DNA of 64,000 bases. It comes from Eleginops maclovinus (lineage: Eukaryota > Chordata > Actinopteri > Perciformes > Eleginopidae). The notes beneath the pieces are model-generated. The model was not told the DNA's origin and searched no databases. It worked only from the letters and a program-made list of their open reading frames with translations. Each line of letters starts with the position of its first letter. The first letter of the stretch is position 1. Below are positions 35,663 to 64,000 of this stretch, piece after piece. The DNA lies in contig NC_086367.1 in the NCBI RefSeq assembly GCF_036324505.1, positions 24,167,078 through 24,231,077 on the forward strand. The letters are read 5' to 3'. The translations under genes and the position numbers were made by a program.

Positions 35663-38635
35663 TCACCGCGACACGCAGCGCTCTGTGGAGACCTCTCTGC
35701 TCTGCTGGTACGCTGCAAACCTCTCCCGGAACTCGTGCAGGAAGTTGTATTGCTGCGGGAAAATTCCATTTAAAGTCACATGTTAGTTCAGTAAATATGA
35801 ACTGAGTAACCTCGGGCACATTTTGAGATTCTAACTGAAAAAGGAGGCTCTCTAAAGGTGGGAAATCAACATCACGCTTGTGGAAAATGCTCAGCATGTG
35901 CATGAACGTGCAGAGGCTGCAGAGGACTGTGGGGGTAGAAAAAGCATCAGGCTGAGAGGAGTAATGTCTCACCTTCACCGTCTGGATGGCTCCTCCTCCT
36001 CGGTGCTCCCTCAGGATCTCTATGGCCTTGTTAGGAGTCATCGTGACAGAGAGCAGCATCAGCAGGCAGGCGGCGACTGGAAACACGATAAAAACAGGTT
36101 GAATTTAGGACATTTGAAGGTCAATTTGATCTGGATTTTCAAAGTAAAAGCATGATAAGTGATACGGTCTTACTTAATCCAGAGCGTCCCAGGCCTCCGT
36201 AGCAGCTGAAGAGGAGAGAGAAGAGTACAGACATCAAAACACTGTGAAAGCTGCAGGACAAATGTGTAATTGTGTCATGAGAGACGACCCGAGGGGAAGT
36301 GCGTCTGTGCAGAGACTTCTGGCTTTCCAAATATATTCAAAAACACTAGGGCTGCATTGACCTGCCTCTCATGAGTTCATTACCTCTTCACAACATCTGA
36401 GGTCAGATATCCTGCACTAAGTGGCCGAGGAACCTGGTGCATTGCATAAACACCCTGCCTCACTTTGTATGGTTACTCTCTGATGCATTATGGGTAATCA
36501 GTGTCTGTCAGCTCCATCAGGTCTCTGAGGGATGTAAAGCCTCTCAGGAGAGTTCACTCGTCCTGGATTTACAAAGTGAAACCTGATCCAGCAGCAGCCT
36601 AACATCCCTGCTGGTTTTCAGCCTTTTATTAAAGAGGGGGGTAGAGAGGGGGGGTAGAGAGGGGGGGTAGGAGCCTTTAAAGACCATTTAAATGCACATA
36701 AACCTATGTTTGAAGCCATTTTCTGTTCAGTTTTCTGCAGAACAAAGCATCAGAATAACTATCTAGGAATTAGAAGCTCTCTTGTTGTTGTTATTGTTGT
36801 TGTTAAATGCATTCAGAGCACTCACTGTATGACGGTCCTCCTGCTGCTCTGCAGGCTGAGCTGCAGCTCCTCCAGGATCTGGCAGCTCAGCTCCAGCGCC
36901 GGTGCGTCTCCGTCGGGGAAGGGTGTGTGATGCACGGTGAAACCCCGCTGCGCGTACACCTCCAGCAGCGAGGGGACCCGGTACTTGCTCAGCTCTCCTC
37001 TGGTGCAGAACACAAACACATCCTGCACCCCCTGGTTCTGCAGCTCCTCTGAGAACAAGGAGGTTTAAAAACAAGGAACTCATGCACTGCTCAACTGAGA
37101 GGCCATTAGACTACCGTGAGCATGCACACCTTCACACTTAACACTCAGATTACACTGATTTAATATCCCACTCAGACTACACTGATTTAATATCCCACTC
37201 AGACTACACTGATTTAATATCCCACTCAGACTACACTGATTTAATATCCCACTCAGACTACACTGATTTAATACCCCACTCAGATTACACTGATTTAATA
37301 CCCCACTCAGATTACACTGATTTAATACCCCACTCAGATTACACTGATTTAATATCCCACTCAGATTACACTGATTTAATATCCCACTCAGATTACACTG
37401 ATTTAATACCCCACTCAGACTACACTGATTTAATACCCCACTCAGATTACACTGATTTAATACCCCACTCAGATTACACTGATTTAATATCCCACTCAGA
37501 TTACACTGATTTAATATCCCACTCAGATTACACTGATTTAATACCCCACTCAGACTACACTGATTTAATACCCCACTCAGATTACACTGATTTAATACCC
37601 CACTCAGACTACACTGATTTAATACCCCACTCAGATTACACTGATTTAATACCCCACTCAGATTACACTGATTTAATATCCCACTCAGATTACACTGATT
37701 AACATCTGATTGCATTATTTGTTCATTTCTGGTTTTTATTCACTTTTAGTTTTGAGTTGTAATTATTTTGCTTCTTTTGTTTTTGGCTGCTGCAGCGGAA
37801 ACAGTTCCCAGTTTGGGATAAATAAAGTATTTCTGATGCAGAACATGACTTTTGATGGCAGTATTTTCTGATAAATGAGTGACATAAAGACATCTTTCAA
37901 CATGTGCTAGTCTTCGATTGAAGCAGCAGAAAGGATAGATCTTACCAACGTCTCTCTGCAGACTCCGGCGGATGTCTTTGTATTTGCAGCCTGAAGTCAA
38001 AGAGAAATCCTTTTTAGATGTGTATTAGTTAACAAGTCTAACAACAAAGTAAAACCAGATATATATTCAACTTTACCGGGTAGTGCACAGATCCCCAGAC
38101 ACTGCGAGCTCTCCACAGTATGCAGAGGTATCCTGAGAACAGTAATTCAAAGACACTTTAGTCAGAATCAGAGTCAGGTTTATTGACGACAAGTACAAGT
38201 AACCTTTAGGGGTTTCATGGTGTATAAATAAACACCGTTAGGATAATATAAAATGTAAATCAAGACAAAATATTGACTGAAAAAAGAGGAATATTACAAA
38301 ACTGTTATCAAATACAAATGGAAATAAAATATATGTGACAGAACGAGCTTTGCCTTTTTAAAGAGGGTGTATTGTGCAGATCTGAATGCTGATTATTTTA
38401 TAAACTGTCTTTAGTGAAGAACTTCTCTTTATTTGAATTATTTGGAGTTTGTCGTCCTCAAATATAATATGAACTATGATCAAATGTCACACATTATAAA
38501 ACTATTGAAACCTGTAATAAAAAGAATAATCAAATCAAATTAAATGAAATCTCACCAGGAGATCTTGAAGGGTGTGAGCTGCTCGTGTGCAGCCTCCTCT
38601 TCCTCAGACGAAGAGTCAAACTCATTCGTCCTCAT
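35663..38635 (-). CDS. cdkn3: cdkn3, CDK-associated dual-specificity phosphatase (KAP)
   Basis: Seven coding exons on the minus strand: 38556-38635, 38077-38132, 37946-37990, 36826-37048, 36174-36205, 35973-36076 and 35663-35752 (TGA). All phases agree; 630 nt, 209 aa (human 212). The start MRTNEFDSSSEEE is the only ATG in the exon, and the upstream exon at 39947 has none. Conserved pieces include LGICALPGCKYKDIRR, VFVFCTRGELSKYRVP and QYNFLHEFRERFAAY. The phosphatase loop HCYGGLGRSG fits HCxxGxxR with catalytic Cys and Arg intact. KAP removes the activating T-loop phosphate from CDK2 after cyclin release. Between cnih1 and the ARHGEF33-like gene; cdkn3-cnih1-gmfb order matches human 14q22. 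Confidence 0.96.
37137..37700. repeat. 27-bp minisatellite, about 20 copies
   Basis: Unit: cactcagattacactgattt followed by aatatcc or aataccc. Copies differ at two C/T positions only. Because 27 is divisible by three, it leaves a long antisense open frame (NQCNLSGVL repeated), which I do not regard as a gene. In a cdkn3 intron. Confidence 0.96.
38155..38220. mobile_element. Retroelement-tail remnant (weak)
   Basis: The phrase cagaatcagagtcaggttta followed by ttgacgacaagtacaa resembles the 3' ends of fish LINE-type repeats. Fragment only, in a cdkn3 intron. Confidence 0.4.
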
Positions 38636-38745
38636 CGCTGCAGAAACACACTGCAGACAGCAGGGGGGGGGGGGGGGGACTAAAGTTAATAATCATTTTG
38701 CTTTTTATTCTCAATATTTCATTTATATTTCAGCAAAAAAACTCA

Positions 38746-38979
<234 letters not shown>

Positions 38980-39946
38980 TCAATTCAATCAGAAACGCTC
39001 ACAAAGAAATACATGATTGATGTATTTCTTTGTTTCACCACTTTTTGTTGTTCTGTTAATAAATCTGATGTAGCTATGATGATTCAGTATCCATCATCTA
39101 AACTACTTTCTGGAATAATAACAAAGACATGCAAAGAGAAGAGACGGGTTCACTGTGACTGTTTTAACCGATTATCTATTACATTTTTGGATTCCACATT
39201 CCTGCAAGGTTTCTGAACATCTTTAGATCACCACTGGATTGGACGGGGGTGGGGGGGGCTAAAGAGGATCCTCCCATTGAGTTACATGTTTTAAAAAAAG
39301 CTGAATATGTGAAAAATATGAATGTCAAACACAAAAAAAGTCATAGCACGAGTTGGGTTCTGTAGCTGGAGGTCTGCTGAAGTTGAGCAGGATCAGAACA
39401 CCGGTCGACAGCAGGCACACACATACAGTACGAACACACATTATGCTTTTTAAGAAAGATATGGAAAAGACAATAAAGCATTGCACTGTTGAAACAGATA
39501 CTGAGCTCCAGAAGTTTTCTTTTTTTACTCAAGCTGCTAATTATTAAGTAGCATGTTCCATCTGTTACTAAACACCCTGATGGTCCTTTAAATCAGCTAC
39601 ATGTCAGAAGCTAGGCTAAACACACACATTTCAACTAGGAATTAAACATGCTATACTCTGGATAGAGCTGGCTTTTGCTCTGATACGCAGAACGTGTTAA
39701 ATCAGAGCCTCTTGTTTCACATTTGCAGTTTGAATGATACTGAATTTGCTCCGAGAGACGTGTTGCTGACAGTCGGTTAGCTAACGTTAGCTCTGCAGCT
39801 AATTTATGAATCAAACTCGCCAAACAAAGAGGAATTATATTAAATATCTTTAGGTAACTGTTATAAGAGATACATTAGAAGCTGTGTAGAGTCAAAGACA
39901 TACATAAATGTGGATAAATGCGGTATTTATTGCCGTTGTTTCTCAC

Positions 39947-40025
39947 CTCGCTATCCTAGTTTTGACAGCTGCGTCAGCCGCTGCTCGATTTGAAAACTCA
40001 CCAAGCCCAGCGGCCAATCAGATTC
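39947..40025 (-). promoter_or_regulatory. cdkn3 non-coding first exon and core promoter with CCAAT box and CHR-like site
   Basis: On the minus strand, a donor gtgaga follows ...GATAGCGAG at 39947, giving a first exon without ATG, as expected from the start codon in exon 2. Just upstream lie a TTCAAA (plus-strand TTTGAA, 39989-39994) and an inverted CCAAT box (ATTGG, 40014-40018). CHR plus NF-Y boxes with about 20-30 bp spacing are the known signature of G2/M genes, a class to which CDKN3 belongs. Assignment is inferred from motif and position. Confidence 0.5.
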
Positions 40026-40260
40026 AAGTACTGCCCCTTAACCACGCCTCTTCACAAAACCGAGTTGCTCGATTTACTCTGCGGACTGATCCACACGGGC
40101 GGAGTGAATAAAAATGAAAGGGGAAATCATCAACGACGAAATCATCTTTCCCGTTTTCTGGAACTTGGTGATCAAATCTGTTAATGTAATGTTATTCAAT
40201 GTGTCTCAAAGGGAAACCGACTAATTCAGGCAGTACATATACAAATAAACACAACATGTA

Positions 40261-40520
40261 AAAATACTACATTAGAACTTATATATATGTATATATGTAT
40301 ATATATTTATATTTATAAATATATATAAATATATACATATATATATAAATTTATAAATATAAATATATATGTTTATATTTATAAATTTATATATTTATAT
40401 ATATAAATTTATAAATATAAATATATATATTTATATTTATAAATTTATATATTTATATTTATAAATATATATATATATAAATTTATAAATTTAAATATAT
40501 ATATTTATATTTATAAATTT
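40261..40520. repeat. AT-rich palindromic low-complexity tract
   Basis: About 260 bp built from tatatatttatatttataaat and its complement, self-complementary throughout. Intergenic between cdkn3 and the ARHGEF33-like gene; 40521-41350 shows no exon apart from a CA tract at 40980-41003. Confidence 0.9.
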
Positions 40521-41351
40521 ATATTTTCATTTTAACATTTTTATTTTCTTCATAATTTTCCCCTTTTTTGAAAGATTTCCCTTTTCGGGAATTTTGATAT
40601 GGATATGATAATCTAATGTCAGCATTGTACTCTGAGGTATACTAACAGGTGTTTATTTAATGTATTTGTTATCATTTGATTTGATCTCAATCATTACCAC
40701 ATTGTAATGTAATTATTATCACTATATTATTATTTATTATCTCACTTAATGATTGAGGTCTTTAATATGCATGCTTTATGTCATGCAGAGGTATATTTTA
40801 TAAAGTACTACTCTGGATATTATTAAATATGCATAAAAAGCGTTTGATTAAATAAAGTGTTTAAACTCAATTGATGTAATTAAAACATAATCACTTTTTT
40901 AAAACTACATGAACAACACAGAACGTGACTTCCTCAGAACAGCAGGATAAACACCTCATGCATGTCTGCTACACAGGAGACACACACACACACACACACA
41001 CACCGCTGATCACTACATCCACGTTGCTCCACAGAGGAGGAAGCATTGGATATTTGGGGTCTTTTTTATGGGATGTACTGCCTCGTTTCTGATGTCTGGC
41101 GGAGGAATATCTGAGAGCTGTAAGTGAGGTGAGTCCTGCTGCTTTTCTTTTCCTCTTACCTTCCCTGACTGCACGTTAAGACATTTCATAAGAAGGTTCA
41201 CAGCACACATATCTCACAACCTGCAGGACAATGTGATTCCTGCACATGTTGAAAGTGAACTGAGGAGATCTGTTACTCATCAATTTAATAGAGATTTTAA
41301 ATTATGCATTTTTGTAAAAACAGGAATGTATTTTGTTCTTTGGATTTCCAG

Positions 41352-41476
41352 TTTTTCTGCTGACCCTGCCTTCTGTGTAGAAGCAGGGCTTGGCTCCGGC
41401 AGATATTCCCTGCAGCTCTCTGGCAGCCGGACGCTTCCTCAGCAGAGCGGCTGCTGGCAGAGCAACACCTGAGCAG
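41352..41476 (+). other. Possible non-coding 5' exon of the ARHGEF33-like gene
   Basis: A stretch between a tttccag acceptor and a gtacat donor, GC-richer than its surroundings, with an in-frame stop and no ATG that leads into the coding exon. Support is splice-site logic only. Confidence 0.35.
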
Positions 41477-42054
41477 GTACATCTCACACACACATATGTG
41501 ATGTCACTCTGTAAATCTGGATTATAATGTGATTTGAACTCTTCTAGTTAATGCATAAGGTTTGATATATAAGTGGGGAATATAAAATGATGTTTTTGGT
41601 GCTTTAAACCAAAACCACTTAATTGGTCCATGTGCATTTACTAAATGTACTACAAATACTAAATATTAAATGTACATATTGAACAGAACAGATACTGAAC
41701 TGAGAAAAAAACCTGCCAATTTTCTATTATTCAAGATGTTTGAAGTTAATTAATGCAATACATTTGAAACGTTTAATCCTATTTATTAGGCTTAATATTC
41801 TGCAGAATGTGAGACTTTAGTTTTGAATTTTGTTGCTCAAACTAAAATCTAGGAGTTCATGTTGTTTTTGTCCATTTTCCACTTCTTAAATGTGCATTTA
41901 GTTCAGAAAAGGTTCAATATTTACCAGTTTTCTTGGACTCACAAACTCAACTTTACTCAGATCTCAAACCGTGGTGATGTTTGTGCAGATTACCACATAG
42001 TTTACAAACAGCCTGTGGTTTGTGTGGTTTGTGTTGTTTGTGTCTCTGAAGGTC

Positions 42055-47296
<5,242 letters not shown>

Positions 47297-47389
47297 ACAT
47301 TTACACTTTTACTTTATTTCTAATTTCTTTCTTTCAAGGAAACTTTTGCCCCAAATGGAGATGCATGGATGGTGAATCAACGAGCCTCA

Positions 47390-47395
47390 AATAAA
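47390..47395 (+). terminator. Poly(A) signal of the ARHGEF33-like gene
   Basis: AATAAA 94 bp after the stop codon, followed by gattgtttctcttttctg. This gives a very short 3' UTR. Confidence 0.6.
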
Positions 47396-47529
47396 GATTG
47401 TTTCTCTTTTCTGCCGACGTCTCACTTTCTGTTTCAAAGTTTGAAGTTTAAGAAACATCAGAGATTAAGAAATGGTCTGCAAGGGTTCAAATGTTCCCCC
47501 CAGAGGGAGGTTCTCTCCCTAACACTTTG

Positions 47530-47900
47530 TCCATTTTAAATCTTCTAAGATTTTTCGGTTTTTCTTCAAATTATTACTTTGAGAATTTGATCGAATTGTG
47601 ATTTTTCAGATTTCAGTTTTTTTCAATATTTTTTAAGATTTGACTTTTTTTTTAATGTTCAACTATTTTCAGAATTTAAATTTCTTCTCAGAATTCGTCA
47701 AACACTCTTTTGAGAGTTGGCTTTTTTCTCAGGCACTTCTTTCTTAGAATTGTAATTTTTCTATGAATTTTAACCTTTTTTCAGATTCAAAATTCTGATT
47801 CTCAGAATTCTGAATTTCTTCCAGGATTTTAAGTTTTCTCTGAAATTAGATTTGTTTCCAATGTTGACTTCTCTCCAGAACTTTGACTTTTTCTCAGAGT
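47530..47900. repeat. Degenerate 'ttttctcagaattc' low-complexity repeat
   Basis: Variants of ttttttcagaatttgaattt in the opposite sense to the 11020-11900 block. Between the convergent ARHGEF33-like and sos2 genes; 47901-48490 shows only a 13-bp palindrome. Confidence 0.7.
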
Positions 47901-48292
47901 TGTAACCTTAGGGACATCTCTCAGCTGACCAATCACAACAGAGTCGGCCAGCTAACCAATCAGAGCAGACTGGTCTCTGGTTTCAGACGGAGGGTGAAAG
48001 AAGGGTCCCAGCAGAGAAAATAAAACTAAGCTGATCATCAGCAGGTCCAGCGCTATTTCTCGCCATGCGTTTTCAACTAAGTTTCTGTCTGAATGTGAAG
48101 CGCTCAGTGTCATCAAGATGCTGGTGCACACGGACTAATTCAGAGACGCTCCTCGTTGTCAGCCATGGCTGCTATAGTACTTCTTCTGTTAATAGCGATT
48201 TAGTGCAGTAAGTCTCATCAGCGCCCCTATCGGAAACGCGTGAAATGGCAGTCGCGCTTGGGTCGCGTTACAAAACTCCGGACTACACATTT

Positions 48293-48330
48293 AGCTACGC
48301 AAGGACGCGTCAAACCCTCCTTGCGTAGCT
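48293..48330. repeat. Perfect 13-bp inverted repeat with 12-bp loop
   Basis: AGCTACGCAAGGA (48293-48305) and TCCTTGCGTAGCT (48318-48330). No U-run follows and it lies between two convergent genes; more likely part of a DNA element than a terminator. Confidence 0.8.
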
Positions 48331-48489
48331 CGATTGCGTCTGCGTAGACTATGAAAGGGCCCTTTGTCAACCAACACACCAGAAAACAGACACAGACATT
48401 CCACTTTGTTCATCTTAAAAACCTTAAAAAGCAGAATTTACAGGAAAACCAAAGGAAAACGAGGAGAGAAATGAGTAGTTCAGTACAAA

Positions 48490-48793
48490 ATAAGACTGGG
48501 TGATTTATTAATCTCATCAAGACCATTAATACAAAGCAGTTAAAAGGCCACATACCATGAAATAAACCGACTGCTGGATGAAGCTGTTACAGTGCCACCG
48601 GAGGAAAGTCTGGGGGTTCAAATAAAAAACAAACACAAACAAAAAAATTAACCCCGAACACTGGCGGGGGGGGGGGGGGGGGGGGCACATAAGAGAGGAG
48701 GGTTTTATTTTGAAAACCCTCCTCGAGTTTGCAGAAAACGCAGCGAGAAGATGAGGAGGAGGAAACAGCACAAGACTCATGCTGCTGCGACGT

Positions 48794-48848
<55 letters not shown>

Positions 48849-51813
48849 TGTGTGTGTGTTCTCCGCCCTGATGCACGTAGAAAGCGAGTTTGAACAGTTG
48901 CATAGGACCATTGCATTTCTTTTTTTTAACAAACAGGACCTAAAAACAACCGCGGCTCTTCAACAACAGTACAGCCTAAAGTGCACAAAGTGTGTTTCAT
49001 CAGAAGAAAACAAACAAGGAAATAAAGTCCAATTCTTCTCCTGCAGGCTGAATACAAGAGTGTGTGTGAGTGTGTGTGTGTGTGTGTGTGTGAGTGTCAC
49101 CTGCATTCGAACCGCTTGTTTTTAATGAGCGTTATAAAATCTTTGAAAAGGAGAAAAGGTGATTAGTAGAAAGTGAAGCACACGTCTAAGTAAGTGCTCG
49201 GCATATTTTAATATCTTTTTAAACGGGGGGGGGGGGGCATGGCTTTCCTCTGGAGATTGTCTGTTAGTGACCTGTTTTTATCTTGATGTGTTTTTGATCC
49301 GCCTGCTGCAGGACTGTTAGGCTGAACTGGTGCGGATGAAAGGGAGGAAAGGAGGAGCACTTTATACAGATGATTAGTGTGTACATGTTATCTACACAGT
49401 ATCCACAGACATGTACAGTTCATAGTGTATACCTTTGTTCTAAACATGACTTTTTTTTAGCTTTTTCTTTGTTTTTTTAGACACCGTTTTGCGTATTTCT
49501 GTAAAGTAGAAAAACAAAAATAAAAAGGCACATCTGAGCGTGATGGGGGGGGGGGGGGCATTTCAGTCTGTTCCAAAACAAGCAGAAGGAAAACAAAGGT
49601 TAAAATGTCTGCGCAGAGAGGGGGAGTTTAATGCATGCTCCCAGTGCTGCTGCTTAATACCAACGAAGAAGACTGGGGATGGGGGGGGCACAGTGTGAAG
49701 AACTCCCCCCCCTCCCTCCTTATGTCATTTTTATCGGATTCGCCCAAACTCGATGTGCAAATGGAGTGTTCTCGGGTTCACCGGATGTCCTTGAAGGCAA
49801 CGTTTTGTGTCACAGAGTCACAGTGTTTTACATTTCAGATCCACGGTGGGGGGGTGTGGGGGGGGTCAGTGTCGCCTCCTTTAATGTCACGTTTAAAAAA
49901 AAGAAATCCCTTTTCCCCCTGCATAAAATAAGACTTTGGCAACTGTTTGTTTTTTTTCATTCTTCTTCACGTGGGAAAACAAAAGCGCTACGTCAGGAGG
50001 AAGAGGAGGAACGTCCACGCCCCGGAGAGATGAAGCATGACGTTTGAGGCTACGTGCCCCCCCACACCTCTTTATAGTCTTGTTGCCAGCTGTGTGAACC
50101 CGGGGGATGATGAGGACCCCCGAGCTTCATGTTAGAAATACACAGTAGGGGGCGCAGCTCATAGAAACTGCCGGGCAATTAGCATTAATTAGCATAATAG
50201 CTCAAAATAGCTCAGAAATGGCTTGGCAGATTTGGACAATTTAGGAGTGGTTTTGGGGTTATTTGGGATGATGAGTCCATTTCTGACATTTTCAGGATCC
50301 ACAATTGCAGTATTAACCAGAAAGAGGCCATATTTGAAGTCTCTAGGAGCTGATTTTGACCATTTGATACAGAGAGAACCAGATGGAAAATGATTACCTC
50401 TACTCTGGACAATATATTTTCAGATAGATAAGCAATCAGTCCAATTTAAATGTCCTTTAAAACTTCGAAATTGACCCAAAATGTATCATAATCGGCCCAG
50501 AAAGAGTACAATATGGACAGTATAAGGTTAAAAGTGCCCTGTTTTGATCCTGAACACGTCATAAATGGACTCAGCATCCTCAATCATCTCCAAAACCACT
50601 GCTAAAGTGTCCAAATCTGCCAAGCCATTTTATAGCCCGCACATGCTAACTGATGCTAATTGCCCAACATCTGCAGGATGGAGACCCCTACTCTATATTT
50701 CTACCATGAACTTCTGGGGTCTCAACTCCCTCGGTTGGCTATAGGACTCTGAGCTGCAGACAGACCATAGTGTGTGAGGAGGAGGAGGGGGGGGGAAGTG
50801 TTTCAGACTCCTGGTTGTGGGTCAGCTGGCACACCGGTGTCTCATGGCACAGAGGGTGAAGATGATGAAGGCGAGCGACTGATCCCCTGAGAGGCACCGC
50901 AGAGGGGGGCGTTTGATTCAGGCGGGTGGAGTTAAGGGAGAGACTTCACACACTTAAAATGATCAGCTGTTTATCAGAGACTCACACCATGTTACCTTCA
51001 AGATCTGGAGAAAAGATTGGATTTCTCAGCCTCCATGATAAACGAAAAGCTAGAAATGGATAAAAGATCAAATTATTCTTTTCCTTTCGATCTTAGTCAA
51101 CTAACATGTCTCTAATAGGGCTGAGAGACGGAGAGGAACATCAAATACCTCAATATTTTTTATGAAATACACCAAATTGGATGCCGAAACGAAATTAAAG
51201 GGTTGATTTATGATGCTTTTAAAAATATCCACACCAGATGTTGTCCCTTTAATCATCTGTAATGTGGATTTTTTGGCTAAACGGCTTTCAATATCTGTCA
51301 TATTGTGAATGCAGCCTCCAAGACCTAACAATACACCTGGTCTCACATCTGTCCCTAGTGCACAAGTCTTTCAGCATGACATGAGTGCACGTTTTCTGGA
51401 TTTAACGTGGAGATTCTGCATGATTCTGTGCGCAGACCCTCCGTCTTACAGCTGTGTTCATGATTAATAAACTTCTGCTTTCTATTAATTAGAGTAAGTC
51501 AGCTGCGTTTCAGTCTTTGCACTGAGACAGCTTTGATCGAATGGTGCAAAAAGCATCAGAACTACATCATGCACCTGGAAACACAAGATCTGAAGGGCTG
51601 GTTTTGCAGGATTCTGTGCGGAGAGACCCGTCCGTTACTCCGACGATGCACGCCGGCACAGATCCAGATACTTCCATTCATAAAAGCCTGAGATCAAGAA
51701 AGTTTTCTCCTAGACTTCAAAGGAAACACGTTGTTACTGATAAACAGAGGATCCTTCAGCGTGTGTGTCCCTCTCAGAGTGTGAGTGTGTGTTCCTGATC
51801 AGTGTGTGTGTTT
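48490..51813 (-). other. Presumed sos2 3' UTR and downstream region
   Basis: No exon is recognisable for 3.3 kb after the sos2 stop. Minus-strand AATAAA hexamers lie at about 48497 and 48713, so the 3' UTR may be long. It holds a 20-base poly-G tract (48666-48685), a TG microsatellite (48799-48859), a shorter TG tract (49061-49092), G-runs near 49217 and 49544, and a foldback element. The true transcript end needs RNA evidence. Confidence 0.4.
50111..50722. mobile_element. Foldback element with about 170-190-bp inverted arms
   Basis: The left arm (about 50111-50302) contains gggcaattagcat, atggcttggcagatttggac, agtggttttgg and tgagtccattt. The right arm (about 50540-50722) is its reverse complement with the same words in mirrored order. 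A spacer of about 240 bp lies between. No transposase frame. Inside the presumed sos2 3' UTR. I could not define target duplications. Confidence 0.85.
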
Positions 51814-63026
<11,213 letters not shown>

Positions 63027-63428
63027 CTGCACACACAAACAAAAATTGATTTTATTAACACGTTGAAACATCTATTGATGGTTTTCCTTTTACTATACAA
63101 CATGTTGGATTTAATCTTCCATGCACACCTGAAGTAAAACACATCTGATCTAAAATAAAGTCACAAAAATGAATACCTCAAATGTCCACAGCTCAAATAA
63201 ATCAGCTAATTATTATAAATGAATAATGAAACCAAAGAAGAGAAACACCTTTAACACAAAAACAAATATACTGCAAATATGTGCATAGAGAAGGAAAGGG
63301 CAGCAGGAGCTGCAGGATGATGGAGGACAGAGTAAAGGCTGCAGGGTAACCGGAGAGGAGGCCGTCACAGTATCCATTTAAATCTCCCGTTCCCCTGATA
63401 GCAGAATCAATACTCCACTACTCAGACT

Positions 63429-63430
<2 letters not shown>

Positions 63431-63511
<81 letters not shown>

Positions 63512-63535
63512 GCGTGTGTGTGTGCGTGCATGGAA
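63431..63535. repeat. (TG)n microsatellite
   Basis: About 100 bp of TG with TGCG interruptions towards the right, in the sos2 intron at the window edge. Confidence 0.96.
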
Positions 63536-63663
63536 AAGAGAAAGACATCAGGACTCTGACGCAGGCTGATGGACGGCCGGGGAACAATGACCTAAGTTTA
63601 GACGTGTTATTGATACGTCAGCGTCCTGCAGGTTTACAGACTGAGCGCTTTTAATAGATAGAA

Positions 63664-63983
63664 TCGGAGGATGAAACCCTCTTTATTTGTCACATGCATG
63701 CACACAGCAGAGCACACAGAGTGAAATTAGTCCTCTGCATTTAACCCATCCTAGTACTAGGAGCAGTGGGCAGCTATCGTGCAGCGCCCGGGGAGCAATG
63801 GGGAGGGGGGATTGGAGGTGTCCGGTGCCTTGCTCAAGGGCACCACAGCAGGGCCTAGGAGGTGAACTGGGACCTCTCCAAGTAGCAGTCCACTTTCCAT
63901 ATTTCAAGTCTGTTCGGGGACTTGAACCGGCGACCCTACGATTCCCAGTCCAAGCCCCTACTGACTGAGCCACTGCTGGACAA
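63664..63983 (-). mobile_element. tRNA-derived SINE
   Basis: On the minus strand the head reads tggctcagtcagtagg (A-box-like, about 63957-63972) followed by ggttcaagtcc (B box, 63918-63928), the internal Pol III promoter of a tRNA-derived SINE. A body with gagcaaggcaccggacacct and cccgggcgctgcacgatagc follows, and a tail ending in tgacaaataaagagg. A second, decayed copy lies at 17613-17822. In the sos2 intron that runs off the right edge. Confidence 0.82.
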
Positions 63984-64000
63984 ATCAGGAAGGAGTGTGT

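Noticed and set aside
37080..37715. 211-codon minus-strand frame of NQCNLSGVL repeats
   Set aside because: It is a by-product of a 27-bp minisatellite inside a cdkn3 intron. It has no promoter, splice or family evidence.
63900..63980. A functional tRNA gene at the right edge
   Set aside because: A and B boxes are present, but they continue into a SINE body and tail with a second genomic copy, so this is a tRNA-derived SINE.

Overview
The window is nuclear DNA of a ray-finned fish, probably a percomorph-type teleost. The evidence is vertebrate multi-exon genes with short introns and GT-AG junctions, very frequent (CA)n/(TG)n microsatellites, a tRNA-derived SINE, an L2/CR1-like LINE tail and non-autonomous inverted-repeat elements. 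Nothing prokaryotic, viral or CRISPR-like was seen. I named genes by translating exons by hand and comparing them with remembered vertebrate families. Exon borders were chosen by splice dinucleotides plus unbroken reading phase.

Layout, left to right: desi2 (minus strand, first two coding exons, rest off the left edge); synj2bp (minus, complete, 143 aa); lgals3, galectin-3 (minus, complete exon set but with a one-base frame break in the repeat exon); gmfb (plus, complete, 142 aa, with a clear AT-AC U12-type intron); cnih1 (plus, complete, 144 aa, with a likely 16-codon cassette exon); cdkn3 (minus, complete, 209 aa); an ARHGEF33-like Rho exchange factor (plus, about 611 aa); and sos2 (minus, from within the DH domain to the stop, about 1008 aa; the 5' exons lie off the right edge).

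lgals3, gmfb, cnih1, cdkn3, sos2 and synj2bp all have human counterparts on 14q, so most of the window is a conserved 14q-like block. The ARHGEF33-like gene sits tail to tail with sos2, just as human ARHGEF33 sits tail to tail with SOS1 on chromosome 2. This suggests an ohnologous SOS/ARHGEF33 pair. The genes are housekeeping or signalling genes with separate jobs (ubiquitin/SUMO-type proteolysis, mitochondrial outer-membrane scaffolding, lectin, actin remodelling, ER export, cell-cycle phosphatase, Rho and Ras exchange) and do not form one pathway. The two exchange factors are thematically related.

The rest is repeat-rich: a 32-bp minisatellite of about 1.26 kb in synj2bp, a 27-bp minisatellite in cdkn3, inverted minisatellite arrays between cnih1 and cdkn3, a 1275-bp PIF/Harbinger-like MITE, a foldback element in the presumed sos2 3' UTR, and many microsatellites, several of which abut splice sites. 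I saw no wholly new system. The most interesting items are the cnih1 cassette exon, the gmfb AT-AC intron, the lgals3 frame break and the sos2-linked ARHGEF33 paralogue.
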